Assembly: GCA_013407085.1 (NCBI GenBank)
Contig: JACCGJ010023474.1
Location: 1 to 64,000, forward strand
Source: Atriophallophorus winterbourni
Taxonomy: Eukaryota; Platyhelminthes; Trematoda; Plagiorchiida; Microphallidae
Length of the DNA: 64,000 nucleotides
Direction: 5' to 3'
Shown piece by piece: positions 22,131 through 34,130 of the stretch (position 1 is the first letter of the stretch; every line of letters starts with the position of its first letter). The notes under the pieces were generated by a model. That model was not told where the DNA came from. It did not search any database and was given only the letters and a program-made list of their open reading frames with translations. A program made the position numbers and the translations under genes.

Positions 22131-23060
22131 CCCTATGAGCCTAAGGAATTCCTAATTTAAAAATTAAATTCAAAAGTTTGTACTTAACACCTTTCACCTT
22201 CAAATTTGACAAAACAAAAAACTAAAACAAAAAAGAATTCAAAATATATTTCGAGTTATAATGAAACAAAACAACAATTATAATATGAAATGACAATAGT
22301 GTAAATCAAAATTGATTTATCAAAGCTATCAATTAAGTTTTGAACATTCCGTACGTGAGTCTATTATCTTGTATTTTATAATATAGCTAACAATTATCCG
22401 ATTATTCCAAAAAAATTTGTTGCATTCTAAAACGTTCTGGTCAAAGTATGTCATTTTTATTTGAACAATATTATAATTCTTTTTTTTATAAGCGATCAAG
22501 CTTGTTTTTATTAGGCGGTATTGACCAGGTAATGAGCCAATTTGCGTCCGGAAATCTATATCTAGGTGAATTTTCACGTATATTGTTATAATAATAAGCT
22601 TTCATCTAGATGTGTGATGAATTGGGGTATGTAAAATTTGCACTTGTTAAGTGTGATTGTAAAAGGCTATTCTAAAGATATTTTGCAACCGTTTGCATTT
22701 CTGTTTAGAGTTCAGAACACCCGAAAACAACGCGATAAAATTTTGAAATGCCTTCATTTACTTTCACGTTGAGATGACCCACTTTCTAAGTAATTTCTTC
22801 AAGGAAACCATAATGTCTGCGATCAATAGGCACCAAAATTTTCCATTAATAGGGATAAGCGTTACCTGAATGAAAATCAAATGATTTGTGACGATATTTT
22901 CATTATATCTGTTACGAACAATTATGTCTGTCGGGCACGTGATAAGTTCAGTAAGATTTTTAGCGTTTGAATAACACAGGTAATGGTCTGTAAATGTTGC
23001 ATCTGCTTCGTATTTGCTGTTAATCATCGCTTTCAACCACTTAATATTTACTTTGTTTAG
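22131..23060. promoter_or_regulatory. Upstream region of the Ki-67-like gene (promoter expected)
   Basis: Very AT-rich sequence upstream of the minus-strand start codon at 22130. No clear TATA box or initiator could be assigned. It separates the Ki-67-like start from a plus-strand exon candidate at 23061, so a bidirectional promoter is possible but unproven. The minus-strand frame at 22764-23036 has no recognisable domain. Confidence 0.35.
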
Positions 23061-23203
23061 GGTTATAGCTCCGACGAAGCTGCATATTTAGCTATGCAAT
23101 CGATGGAAAAAAGAGGAAGATCGTGGGGGTTGACAGGTTACCATTCAGCAAATCTGGATATTACTGGAATGAAACTTCCTGGTATATTATCCTCTTATAT
23201 TCG
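23061..23203 (+). CDS. Possible orphan exon, unknown protein
   Basis: Bounded by an acceptor ACTTTGTTTAG at 23060 and a strong-looking donor CG|GTACGT at 23203/23204. It reads in phase 0 as GYSSDEAAYLAMQSMEKRG, then RSWGLTGYHSANLDITG and MKLPGILSSYIR. The composition looks like a conserved globular protein rather than low-complexity AT sequence. I could not assign a family. The next recognisable sequence, about 50 bp on, is a LINE, so any following exon would lie beyond 28.4 kb. It might also be an unrecognised 5' part of the LINE. Confidence 0.45.
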
Positions 23204-24210
23204 GTACGTCTGGTTTAAGTCCTTTATTTTATAATCCATATGTATCTGCAATTATGAATCATACTTTAACACTAAAACCACTTTTTTCAAAAACACATGA
23301 ATTAAATTTTAAGCTTAGAAAACTCCCTTATGCACCCACCCCAAATCCTTTGATTTTCGACCATTGTGTTGTTCGTTCTCTGGTCATAAATGCTAGATCA
23401 ATTATACCTAAAATCCATATACTAAAATCTTACCTTTTTTTAAACATGTAGACATTACTCTTGTAACTGAATCCTAGACTCGTGATGATCATTCTGACTC
23501 TAAACTCATTATACCTAACTAACAGATATTTAGAAGAAACCGCACCCTAAAACGAGAAGGCGGTTGCCCTATTTATGTGCATTCAAGACTTAAAGATAAT
23601 AGCATAACATCTTTGAATTTAACAGAACTTGAAGATTCATTATGGAATGAACTAGCTATGCTAGATCTTTTAGTAGGTCGCATCTACTACCCACCAGGCT
23701 TAACTTCATCTGATTTAGATACGCTAACTGAAGCTTTCATCGAAGCGTCTTTAGATCATACACGCCATAAACTTATAGCCGGTGATTTCAACATGCCTCA
23801 TATAAACTGGCACGAATGAAGTGAAGTTAGCTCTAATGCAAATTTCATGAAAATGCTTGACTTACTAGGTTACAAACAATTTATTGATAGACCGACTAGA
23901 GAGAACAACATTCGTGACTTAGTCTTTACTTCAAATATTGATCCAACCAACTTCCCCATTTAATGATGATGATAAAATATTATTCTTCCATCTACCATGC
24001 ACTTGCATACCTACGAATAAGGTCAAAACTGTTTACCGATACATCGATCGGAACCTATTTTCAACACTTACTAGGATTGAAAATTGGTCTCAATTTTTCC
24101 TTTCAAATAAATTTCTAACGATATCTTCTACATTCCATTCGAAAATTATAGGTTTTATCGACAGAGCTAGCAGTCCATAAAAGCGCATAAAACAAACTAG
24201 ACTCGATTAA

Positions 24211-24816
24211 ATGGAAAATAAAATGAAAGATTGGTCTACAGTTGCAATAAACAATAATGATACCTTTGCTCGTTTACGTTCCTATGAACTATTAAGTGAC
24301 CACAAAATTATTCTAGACCACGCATTGAAAGCATCAGAAAATAGAGCACTGAACAGTTGTGATACGCTAAAATCACTTAGCAGACTATTTAAATCGCGAT
24401 CCGTAAACTCAACCACCAACGTAGATTTTATTATTCGGGATCAAATTTATAATTCTGTAGAAATAAGAATTACAGACCTTAATACAATCTATGAAGAATT
24501 TCTTGAATATTTCAATACTACATACAATACTCCCATCTATAAAGATATCACTAGAACATTTCAGACACCTAGGGTATTAAACAGTATATGCATAAATCTG
24601 AATGACATTAATGAAGTCAGCAAGCAAACTAAGTTGAGTCTCAAGCCAGATATAACAGGCATTCCACCTGCAATTTGCAGAATGGGTGGTGACGATTTCA
24701 AACTTATTCTACTGAACTTATTTAACACTTCAATGAAATCTGAAATCTTCCCTTTAAAATGGAAACACTCTGTCGTTACACCCAGACATAAATCAGGCTC
24801 AAAGAAAACGGTATGA
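24211..24816 (+). pseudogene. LINE ORF2 segment, N-terminal RT region
   Basis: Longest surviving frame of the LINE, 201 codons. It covers the segment before the palm, with IYEEFLEYFNTTYNTP, LKPDITGIPPAICRMGGDDF and FPLKWKHSVVTPRHKSG, matching the P-K...RP approach to RT motif 1. It runs into a stop just before the NYRPI motif (about 24818-24832). Confidence 0.85.
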
Positions 24817-25014
24817 AATTATCGCCCAATTAACCACACAGCAATACTATCTAGATTGTTTGAAAAATAGTAAAAAAAGCTATTTTAAATCACTTATCTC
24901 CAAGTTTCTTCTCCTCTTCTTTCTGGCTTACTGAATAAAAGATCTTGCATTACATGCCAGCTTGAATACCTAGACTATATTACTCCATCGATTGAGTAGG
25001 GTTCGGCAGTTGTA

Positions 25015-25350
25015 GTGGTCTTCCTAGACATAACTAAAGCATTTGATACTGTGCCTCATATGTTATTATTATTATCGAAACTTGAATCATATGCCATCGG
25101 TGGTAATCTTCTTTCCTGGTTAACCTCTTTTCCTACTTTTCGCACTTACTCCGTTGAAGTAAATGGCCTTAGATATCGCAGACTTTCTATTCCCGGTGGG
25201 GTGATTCAAGGTAGCGTATTAGGCCCCTCACTATTTCTGATATATATAAATGACATACATAACGTCTTTTCACATAGCAAACTGTTCTTATTCGCTGATG
25301 AGATGAAAGTCGTTATCACTTTCCAGCTAATCAAGCACAGACTTATATAG
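25015..25350 (+). pseudogene. LINE ORF2 segment, RT palm with altered catalytic box
   Basis: Contains the first catalytic aspartate in VFLDITKAFDTV, the QGSVLGP turn and LFLFADEM. The usual pair of aspartates (FADD) is FADE. An upstream stop and a downstream frameshift break continuity with neighbouring segments. RT activity is not expected. Confidence 0.85.
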
Positions 25351-25646
25351 CTCGACTAAACAATGATTTAGCTGCACTTGCAGATTGGACGACAAATAAC
25401 GGTCTAACGTTCTCAACAGCAAAATCAAATTTCTTGCATATAAGATGCACGATACGAAATATCTCAATCCTTCTTAACATTAACTCAGTTCAAATGATTG
25501 ATAGCACGCGTGATTTAGGATTTCGCTATTCTGCATCACTCACTTTCAACGAACAGATACGCCACCTTATTACTAAAGACGAGCAAAGTATGAATATTTT
25601 ACATAGATCTATAATTCAGCCTCATTGTAGAATAGAAATATAAAAA

Positions 25647-26165
25647 TTGTTCACCATTCGTATTCCAGACTATTGTAACATAATATATACCAATATAAAT
25701 AAATCCGATAGCATAGTTTTAGAAAAGATACAACGTTCTTTCTCAAAATCAATAATCGGTTATACCACCAAACAATCCTATAGAGAAAGATGTATAAAAC
25801 TGAACATTGATTCATTAGGGTTTCGCAGACTCAATCATAATCTCATCTTATCCTTTAAAATACTGTCAACGGATAACAAAGAAATAAGTTTGAATCTTCA
25901 TATACGACATGATTCTAAGTATAGCTTGAGAAACAGTGAAAAAACTATTAAAATACCAAGGTTTCGCACTAAAGTAAGAAACAATTTCTTTTTAAATAAA
26001 TATGCTAAACTGTGGAATCTCCTTCCAAAATATATAAGACTCAGTTCTTCTTTAAATGAATTCAAATCACATATGGCTTCATTTCTTACCATAGATAAAA
26101 TTTACAATCTTCTTAACTCATATGTTCTGCCTGATGATTTATATAATAATGGCATTCCTGGGTAG
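25647..26165 (+). pseudogene. LINE ORF2 C-terminal tail
   Basis: 172 codons with LEKIQRSFSKSIIGY, RFRTKVRNNFFLNKYAKLWN and a terminal YNNGIPG. Shorter relatives of this tail occur at 33310-33465 and 37080-37490, where they precede other 3' UTR sequences, so several related LINE subfamilies share it. Confidence 0.8.
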
Positions 26166-26270
26166 TAATAGTAAATAAATTTTCATAACGTTCGAAACAT
26201 CATTATCTCTCTTTTAATTATTTTCTTCACAGTACAATTCTGAACCCGCACCCAAATTAAATGAGACCCC

Positions 26271-26487
26271 TGTAATGAATTGTATTGTATTGAATTGAAT
26301 AATCGGCCCAAGAATGTAAGTGAGAACAACCGCGCTCACTCGAATTACAGTATGTATTGAATAACAACTAGAATGAATGAATGAATGAATGACAATCAGA
26401 ACTTGAATAATAGTACTATTGATTATTGTTGAATGAATGGTGATGAATGATTGATTATTATTGATCGTTAATCGAACAATCACCACA
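26271..26487 (-). repeat. LTR (3' LTR on element strand)
   Basis: Starts TGTAATGAATTG and ends ATCACCACA on the plus strand. Contains a GAAT microsatellite-like run at about 26372-26392. Almost identical to 27711-27926. Confidence 0.93.
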
Positions 26488-26499
26488 ACCACCTCAGTT

Positions 26500-26950
26500 T
26501 GCGAATGATCCTGGGTTTGTATAATCCCAGTACGGCTTGTTCAGCAAACGTTCTGATCTCCACGGGTTTCCAGCGAACCCGGAACATCATCCACAGTTAC
26601 CAACAATTGTATCGCTTTTTCAATGGCAGTAGTCAACGGTGCCAAGAAGGCTTTTCCTCTAGCGATTTTGAAAAGTACATTATCTGACGATCGTTTAGGC
26701 GAGCTAGAAGGCAGTGCTGAATTCGCTTGATAAGATGAATTCGATGATTTATTTGAAATGATATCTGATGAATTCTGAATTTTGCTAACTTTGAAGCCGC
26801 TTTCGTGGTAATGAAAACTAGATTTTCCGTTTGAATCAATGATACGGGCGGATCTGGACATGTTAACAGGAGTATCGCCTGAATCGGTTGATAGAGAAGT
26901 CACATTTTTATCATCAAACGAAAGATCTTTAGCACGAGCAATGGCACTGT
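26500..26950. other. Internal segment of the LTR element without recognised domain
   Basis: Lies between the protease remnant and the 3' LTR. A minus-strand frame of 120 codons (26541-26903) is Ser-rich and matches no domain I know. It may be captured sequence or a scrambled remnant left by the deletion of pol. Confidence 0.4.
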
Positions 26951-26960
26951 TAGAAATCAG

Positions 26961-27681
26961 TCAAACTGTCTTTCCAGATGCAGTTTGAATATCCAGAGTA
27001 ACGGGAGTGTTCTCCATACTATGATAGCATGTATGAAAGTCAACGTTTCCTTTTACGCCAAGCGGCATAGTTAAGGTATCATCATCATTTTTCTGCATCA
27101 GAGCCTTGGCTTTTTCACGTTTATGTGTATTAAACATAACGGAATTTTCTGCTGGCGACAAATCTGTTGTTGCCACGCGCGCATCTTCATACTGTTCGCA
27201 GTGAGCTCGAACATCTTCAAAAGAGGGTTTTGGCAGCTTCAAGAGTTCATTCTGTAGAATACTGTCATGTATTCCAGCATTTAGACGATCTTTCAATTGC
27301 ATATCTAATGACTCACCGAAGTTGCATTTCGCTGCCTGAATTAGCAATTGTAGAATAAAATCACGAATTCCTTGTTTGGGCTGACGCACCATGGAATGGA
27401 ATTTTGCACTTTCGGTTGGCTCGAAATGTACAGGTTTCACGTTTTGCATTAAAAGCGTCTTCAACGTTTCGTATGGAAGAGAAATAGGAGAATCAGGATA
27501 GGCTAAATTCTTGATTAACGTATATGCAGATTTTCCAACTGCATTTAGAAAATGAACCGATTTTTTTATCATTCTCAGCTTTCGGTCGTGTCATACACCA
27601 AATTTCGAATCTTTCACAATAGTCTTCTATTTCTCGAGCATTTGAATTTATATCGAGAGGTTCTAGACTTGAATTTGCCAT
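26961..27681 (-). pseudogene. Ty3/gypsy-like gag (start of protease retained), frameshifted
   Basis: The first frame from the ATG at 27681 reads MANSSLEPLDINSNAREIED and CERFEIWC. A frameshift near 27560 leads to the second frame (26961-27572) with FHSMVRQPKQGIRDFILQL, KCNFGESLDMQLKDRLNAGI and VRAHCEQYEDA, a Ty3/gypsy gag layout. The end, TPVTLDIQTASGKTV, resembles the start of a retroviral-type protease with the catalytic Asp replaced. The normal continuation into RT is absent. Confidence 0.75.
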
Positions 27682-27710
27682 GACGAAATGATCCTGGTCG
27701 CGACGCCAAA

Positions 27711-27926
27711 TGTAATGAATTGTATTATATTGAATTGAATAATCAGCCCAAGAATGTAAGTGAGAACAACCGCGCTCACTCGAATTACAGTATGTATTGA
27801 ATAACAACCAGAATGAATGAATGAATGAATGACAATCAGAACTTGAATAATAGTACTATTGATTTTGTTGAATGAATGGTGATGAATGATTGATTATTAT
27901 TGATCGTTAATCGAACAATCACCACA
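27711..27926 (-). repeat. LTR (5' LTR on element strand)
   Basis: Direct-repeat partner of 26271-26487, followed by the second ACCCC copy. Differences from its partner are a few transitions and one missing base, indicating a young insertion. Confidence 0.93.
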
Positions 27927-28365
27927 ACCCCAGACCTCAATCTAGTGGAATAAACCACCTTCGCCTAGCGGACAAGAAAACGGCTCATGGTCAGGAAAGA
28001 TCAATCCATTTACAACAATCATGATGAAAAAGTTTTGAACATCAACGACAGAGATTCTTCACTTATCCTCGATGGACATTATCCGTTAAACATCAGTGCT
28101 TCCGGGATCATTAATTGACTTTTCTTCGTAATAGCTGTGTTTTGTACTATATCACGATCACGTACGGACTAGCTGAAAGCAACTTTTAATTACCGTTACC
28201 TTTATATTCTTCGGACATTAAATTCCGCAGAAGAAATGACCTTGAAAATTGTCTTTGCAAATGTTCATACTTCAATTTGATTGTACAAACCTTTTGAAAT
28301 TATTGATCATGATCAACATGCTTTGGAATTCCGAGATTAAAATTTATTTATTTATTTAAATTTAA

Positions 28366-28604
28366 AATCTGGTCACCGCTAAATTCAGTGTATACTTGTA
28401 TCGCTGTTTCAAAACGATTTGGCGCAGATTCCAACTGGATTGGACTCGTCTTATCGCAAATCATAGTGGCAGATTTATCACCTATGTTCACAACAGCTAG
28501 TTTGACTTATGCTTTTGCTAAAAAAATGAAAAAAAAACGTAAAAAAAATAAAATAAATTAAAAAAAACACTATGTTTTTTAAATGTACATTCTTATTTCT
28601 TAAA
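28366..28604. other. Short junction between two repeats
   Basis: Between the end of the full LINE and the next LINE 3' UTR copy. Its A-rich part (about 28515-28568) corresponds to the A-rich part of the 3' UTR family at 31770-31800 and 38020-38060. Confidence 0.45.
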
Positions 28605-29310
28605 TGATGTACAATTTTACTTTGATGACCTCTCACCGTGCTGGTGAAGAGAAAATCTTTCATTATATTCCAGTGTCTTCGAATAACGAACCATCACTGT
28701 AATTGGCTCGAAATCTATCTGCGCGAGATATGTTCCGTATGCGATTCATTCTCCTGCAGATAACGAAAATCCGGCTGGTGAACACATTTTGGTTCGATTG
28801 GTCGACAATTCTTCAAGAGTATTGAAGCACAGCACTCTACTGCTCCCTCCCTGCTATTAGCCACACCCCTCTCTCATCCCCCACAATTTCTTAGATTTTC
28901 TCATTCCGATGGATTTATGTTCCCTTTTCAATCTTCTTATTCAAACTTTCCGTAAAAACATGAATTTATTCATATAGAATTTATTTATCAATTTTTATGA
29001 CAACTTCATTACAATTCGCACCACTTTTTCCATAATTACCTTCCATTTCTGTTCTCCATTTGTTTCTTGCATCCTTGCCATTCGTAAATCTTGACATAAT
29101 TTGAATGAAATTTTATCTCTATTAGACATTGATAATTTTTTCTTACCTACTGTATATTAATTTCCCTTATTGAACGAAAAAGAATGTTTAAAAATCCCGC
29201 TCACTTCGGTCATTTGCACTGTACTATTTTCTTTTGCTGTTCAAATTTTGATAAACTGATCATGTATTGCATGCCTTGGATATCCAAGAATATATATATT
29301 ATTATTATAA
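28605..29310 (+). repeat. LINE 3' UTR family, copy 1
   Basis: Begins with CTTTGATGACCTCTCACCGT and GGTGAAGAG, ends with AACTGATCATGTATTGCATG and CCTTGGATATCCAAGAATAT followed by an A/T tail. The same order of landmarks is found in copies at 31740-32562, 32563-33290 (reverse), 33535-34505 and 37862-38825. Confidence 0.8.
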
Positions 29311-31739
29311 ACCTAAAAATTTGCAAGTAAAAACGCGCGATCTTTTCGATTTTCAACCTTTTCTTTTGATAAACGCAAACGTCGTCCAAAAGGTGATTAT
29401 AACGGTTTACTTGCATTTGGTGATGAATGACTCAGTAAACCTATATTTATTCAGACTAAGTGGTGAGTTTAACTCAAGAATGAGCTGCTAAGTGGCGGAT
29501 TTAATTCAAGGTTTGATCCCGGATCATCACTCCTATGATTACACGAGATTAAGGAAAATTATTTCTTTCTATTTTATTCGTTGTTCGAAAACTTAGAAGT
29601 TCTGAAATAAAGGGATTATAATCATGAACAATAAATAAATAAAATTGTATGTACATTCAAATCGAAATACATACAATCATGAATACATTTTCATAAAAAA
29701 TTGTCACCAAAATTTTACGTTAGTTATAATATTAACGGTAAAAAGCATTTGCTTTATGCTTACAGGTAAGCAGTATTTGATCTGTCATATGAGTATATTG
29801 GGATTACGAAATAACTCAATATTGTTCTATAGAGCACTGTCGTCTAAAATATGATGCTCATGGATGTTGTGGAAAGTTTTTGCGTTGTGGAATTATCAAA
29901 ACATCATATTCTGATTGTTCTAAATAAATTATTTTATCTTGAATAAAAAGTTTTTCTTTTCAATTTAACCGAATGAATCAATTCCACCGAGTTGTGATTT
30001 TCCTTGTTTCAAATTTGTTCTAGAGGATGTAGTGAAGCTGTGCTGAAAAGTAAATAGTCTAAAATCCAATCGATATCTGTACAACCTTATTTAATATTAG
30101 TATTCAGATATGACTTTGTTATATGGTCCATTAGGTAGAATATGGTGATCGAGAATTCACATATTCCTCATATAATAAGTAATGGAGCCAGATACATTTT
30201 CAACTCGAGCCATAATGCCTGAGTATTTTTTCCGGGAAATGAGATTCTGAATTTTGACGTATTCATTGGAATCAAATTTATTGCGTTATTTTGTGTAATT
30301 TCTCGAATTAAGTATGTTCTATTATTTTCTGATTTTATACATATTATGTGGATGGAATTAAAGAATTAAATTCATATTTATGTTATATTGAAACGGTTAT
30401 GTGGAAATTGAAAATTAAACATTAAAAATGTGAAAAATAAAAATAAAATTATTTGCAAAAATAGCAAAATTTACTACTGTTAAGAATAAAATAAAATTTG
30501 TCTAACCCTGCGAATCCTAAATGGTTGTGGCATAAGATGGGCACATCTTTCTCTATTATGATGCCCAGATCTATTGCTAGTAATAGATTTTGTAAAAGTA
30601 CGTTGTGCGTTTTTCGAAGCAATGTCATCCTTTATTCTTATTGTCGTATATATTATATTACAGTAATCAAAATGTGGTAATGTTAGAAGTTAATGTTTCT
30701 GTTTCGAGTTCCGTATTCTGAAGAACTAAGTTATCATGTCTAAACTCACCTATGCATTTAACAACAGAAGAGATGTACATGCTTAATAACAGTAGTGGAT
30801 TCGGAATATTTAAAGCCAAGATCACATAGGCAATCAATAATCTGAATTAGTTCACAATTAGGAAGAATCGAATAATCTGGCACAGTACACATTAAAGTCA
30901 TTAAGATTTCTCGATGGGGAATGTGAAGCTAATTCTATTGCCTCATTCGGATAATGAATCTGAACAATCGTGTAACACGATTATTTTAATTTGTATTTTC
31001 GTGGATGAAAAACATTACAACTGTGTTATCATCAGTGAATAATAATAATTTACAATGAGAAATGACAGTACTCACTTCATTTATATACACGAGAGGATAA
31101 GAAATCGTACTAAAACCATGCAATGTCTTACGCCTGTTTGAATCGGCAAGGTGTGTAATCTGTCTCCATTTACCGTTAGGAAGGATATCAGCAAGATTGC
31201 ATTAGCTTTGATAGTACATGTTTATGCAACAACGACTGCTAAACTGTTTTCAATGAAGTTAGTTATATACGTCAAGTATTTTAACTGATAATCAATGTAG
31301 AATCTTTTGTTGTGAAACCCGTGCAATACCTTGAAAAATATACCATGGGTCAAGTAATTTAGTTAAGCTTTGTTCAGGTTCTTCGATTAACTTCTACACG
31401 GAAGCCCAATGGTTGATCGGCCTGTCATATTTGACTAAGTGTTGTGAACGAGATTTACATCTGAGAAAACTAACTCTCTTTCTATTCTACTGGAATGGTT
31501 CATGAGTTCATAGATAATTGCAGCAAGATAAGTTAAATGTTGTTACCACATATTTTGCTAACGACTGGAGGTAAACACGCTATGCCAAGCCCCACATATT
31601 CTGACGCTTACCGACAGACTTTACTTAAATTAATAATGATAATTCATATTCTTGGATAAATCAATCAATGCAATGCATGATCAATTAATGTACAAATACA
31701 TAAAATAAAACAGTCAACATACAGCCAATATATATCAAA
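29311..31739. other. AT-rich stretch with no recognised gene
   Basis: Only short open frames with no domain. No tRNA, long repeat or LINE similarity recognised. Confidence 0.5.
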
Positions 31740-32521
31740 ACATGCTTTACACTTACGAGTTTATAAAAAACGCCAAAAATGCTAAAAATATTGTTTTTTG
31801 TGTGGTTTTTTCTTATTCCCAACTGACTTACTATTTCACTACGATGAAATCTCACCATGACGGTGAAGAGAGTATCTTTAATTGTGTTCCAGTTTCTCCG
31901 ACAACCAAACCAACGCTGATACTGTCCCGTTCTTTATCCGCCGAGTTGTTACGGCTGATACTGTATGGACCGAAAGCCTTACTGGCGAACATATTTGGTG
32001 TCCATTCCTTGACAGTTCCTTGACATTTTTGGATCATATAACCGGCCTAACAGTCATGCAATTTGAACCACAATCGCTCCTCATTTTCTCCCATTTTCTA
32101 TTTTTTATTTTAAAATATAACTTCGGAGATTTTATGTACTTTTCTTTCATCACACTCACGAAAATCTCAGAAAATTTAATTTATATAATTATAAAAGATT
32201 TTTTTATTTCTGAAATTTATTTTTACTGTGCCAATTATATTATCATGCGCACCGCTTTCTCCATATTTTTTCAATTAATTAATTAATTTATTGCTTAGAA
32301 TAATTCGCATCCTCCCCATTTGTATTTTCCGATGCAATCTAGATGAAACTTCATTACTGAGTGACATTGAGCCAAAAATATTATCTATCTTTCACGCTGT
32401 AAATTTACCTTTCTTTGTTAAACGGAAAAATTGTTGAAAACCTCCGTTAGTTATGGTCATTTTTACAATTCTTTTTATTGTGTACACATTGTTAACCTGA
32501 TCATGTTTTGGGTGCTTTGGT

Positions 32522-32559
<38 letters not shown>

Positions 32560-32562
32560 CTA
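31740..32562 (+). repeat. LINE 3' UTR family, copy 2, with ATA/TAA tail
   Basis: Landmarks: CTCACCATGACGGTGAAGAG, TGTGTTCCAGT, CATGCAATTTGAACCACAAT, AACGGAAAAATTGTTGAAAA, ACCTGATCATGTTTTGGGTG. It ends in a TAA-type trinucleotide tract at about 32519-32562. The simple-repeat tail is typical of LINE insertion ends. Confidence 0.82.
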
Positions 32563-33290
32563 TATTCTTGGTAAACCAAGGCATGCAAAACATGATCAGG
32601 TTATCAATGTGTACAAAATAAATAAATTGTAAAATGACCTTTTCAAGCGGAATTTTTAAACATTTTTCCGTTTAATAAAGGATGGTAAATTTACAAGGGT
32701 AAGAAAGTTAATTTTTTTCGCGCAATGTCACACAGTAATAAAGTTTCATCTAGATTGCATCGAAATAATCAAACGAAGAGGATGCAATTAATTCTGGAGC
32801 AGAGATTGAAAAAAAGAAAATAACATAAAAAGTTATGAAGGAAATGGTGCGTTTGAAGATATAAATGTCACAGTAAAAATAAATTTTCGAAATAAAGAAA
32901 GTTCCTTCATATATATATATATATAAATTGACTTCTTCGGAATGTTGGTGGGTGTGATTGAAGAAAAGCACATAAAAATCCGAAGTTAAATTGAAAAAAT
33001 TAGAAAATGGAGGGGATAAGGGGAGATTGTGGTTTAAAATTGCATGAGGTTTGGGCCGGTTGTACGATCCAGGAAAGTCGAAGAATTGTCTAATAAGGGA
33101 AACCAAAACTGTTTGCCAGTATGGATTTCAGTTCATGTAGAAGAATCAGTCTTACGCGGAAGAAGCAAGGACCAGTATCGGAGTTGGTTTCGGAGTCGGA
33201 GGTACTGGAACACAATTAAAAGTATTCTCTTCACCATCATGGTGAGAGGTTATCATTGTGAAATAATGCATTTATTATAAACGATGAAAA
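32563..33290 (-). repeat. LINE 3' UTR family, copy 3 (inverted)
   Basis: Reverse complement of the same family, tail to tail with copy 2 across the shared TAA tract. Landmarks in plus orientation: GGTAAACCAAGGCATGCAAA, AACATGATCAGG, then at the far end CACCATCATGGTGAGAGGTT at 33233-33252. With copy 2 it forms an imperfect inverted repeat of about 1.5 kb. Confidence 0.82.
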
Positions 33291-33309
33291 GTTCACAAAA
33301 AAACAATAT

Positions 33310-34086
33310 TTGGAATTATTTTCTCTTCATTTCCGCATGCGCACATCTACAGGAAAATTTAAAACGCTTGTAGAAACTCTTACCATTCACTCACTATCCC
33401 AAATCCTTAAGATGAACTCTTCTCTAGATATTCTATACTCTCATGGAATCCCAGGTTTCTAATTCCACATCTTTCTCCACATAATATTATATCATGATGT
33501 CTTATAGTATTCTCTAGATAACTGGCCACTCAAGTGTCAGGTTACCGGACCCTAGATATGTTGCTACACATCTTCATCATAATCGTGCGTTTTATAATCA
33601 TTTTCACCATATGACCATATCCTTAACCGTTATCTGCTTATATTAAAACCATTTATGTATGAAAACATGCTTTACTTTAACGTATTTAATAATAAAAATT
33701 CTAAAAATGCCGAAAATATTGTTGTTTGTGATCTTTTTTATGGTTCATAATCGATTTACTATTTCACTTTGATAACCTCTCACCATGATGGTGAAGTGAA
33801 TATCTTCAATTGTGTTCCAGTGTCTCCGACTCCCAAATCAACTCCGAAACTGGCCCTTGCTTCTTCCGCATAAGACTGATTCTTTTATATGAACCGAAAT
33901 ACCTACTGGCGAACAATGTTGGTTTCCCTTATTCAACAATTCTTTGACTTCCCTGAATCGTACAACCGGACCAAACCTCATGGAATTTAAACCACAATCT
34001 CTCCTCTCCCACTCCATTTTCTATTTTTTTCAATTTAACCTTGGATTTTTTATGTACTTTTCTTCAATCCCACCCACAACAGAAGT

Positions 34087-34130
<44 letters not shown>

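Larger units (their letters stand above)
26271..27926 (-). mobile_element. Internally deleted Ty3/gypsy-like LTR retrotransposon
   Basis: Two direct repeats of 217 and 216 bp (26271-26487 and 27711-27926) begin TG and end CA and differ at only about four positions. A perfect 5-bp target duplication ACCCC flanks them (26266-26270 and 27927-27931). On the minus strand the 5' LTR is followed after two bases by a TGG-initial sequence fit for a primer-binding site, then by gag from an ATG at 27681. The internal part is only about 1.2 kb and lacks reverse transcriptase and integrase, so it is non-autonomous. It inserted into the 3' UTR of the older LINE at 23250-28365. Confidence 0.92.
23250..28365 (+). 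mobile_element. Nearly full-length broken LINE, interrupted by an LTR element
   Basis: Ordered pieces of one non-LTR retrotransposon: apurinic endonuclease (about 23370-23960, with LVINARSI and AGDFNMPHINWHE); RT N-terminus (24211-24816); RT palm (25015-25350) with VFLDITKAFDTVPH, GGVIQGSVLGPSLFLIYIND and LFLFADEMKVV; C-terminal tail (25647-26165) with LWNLLPKYIRL and a final NNGIPG. The 3' UTR continues at 26166-26270 and resumes at 27927-28365 after an LTR-element insertion, ending in repeated ATTT. The same 3' UTR, uninterrupted, is at 42031-42560, which shows how the pieces join. The catalytic FADD box is FADE, and several stops and shifts occur, so it is dead. Confidence 0.85.

Noticed and set aside
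22764..23036. 90-codon minus frame upstream of the Ki-67-like start as a 5' exon
   Set aside because: No recognisable domain, and the ATG at 22130 already fits the FHA start; the frame overlaps the promoter region.
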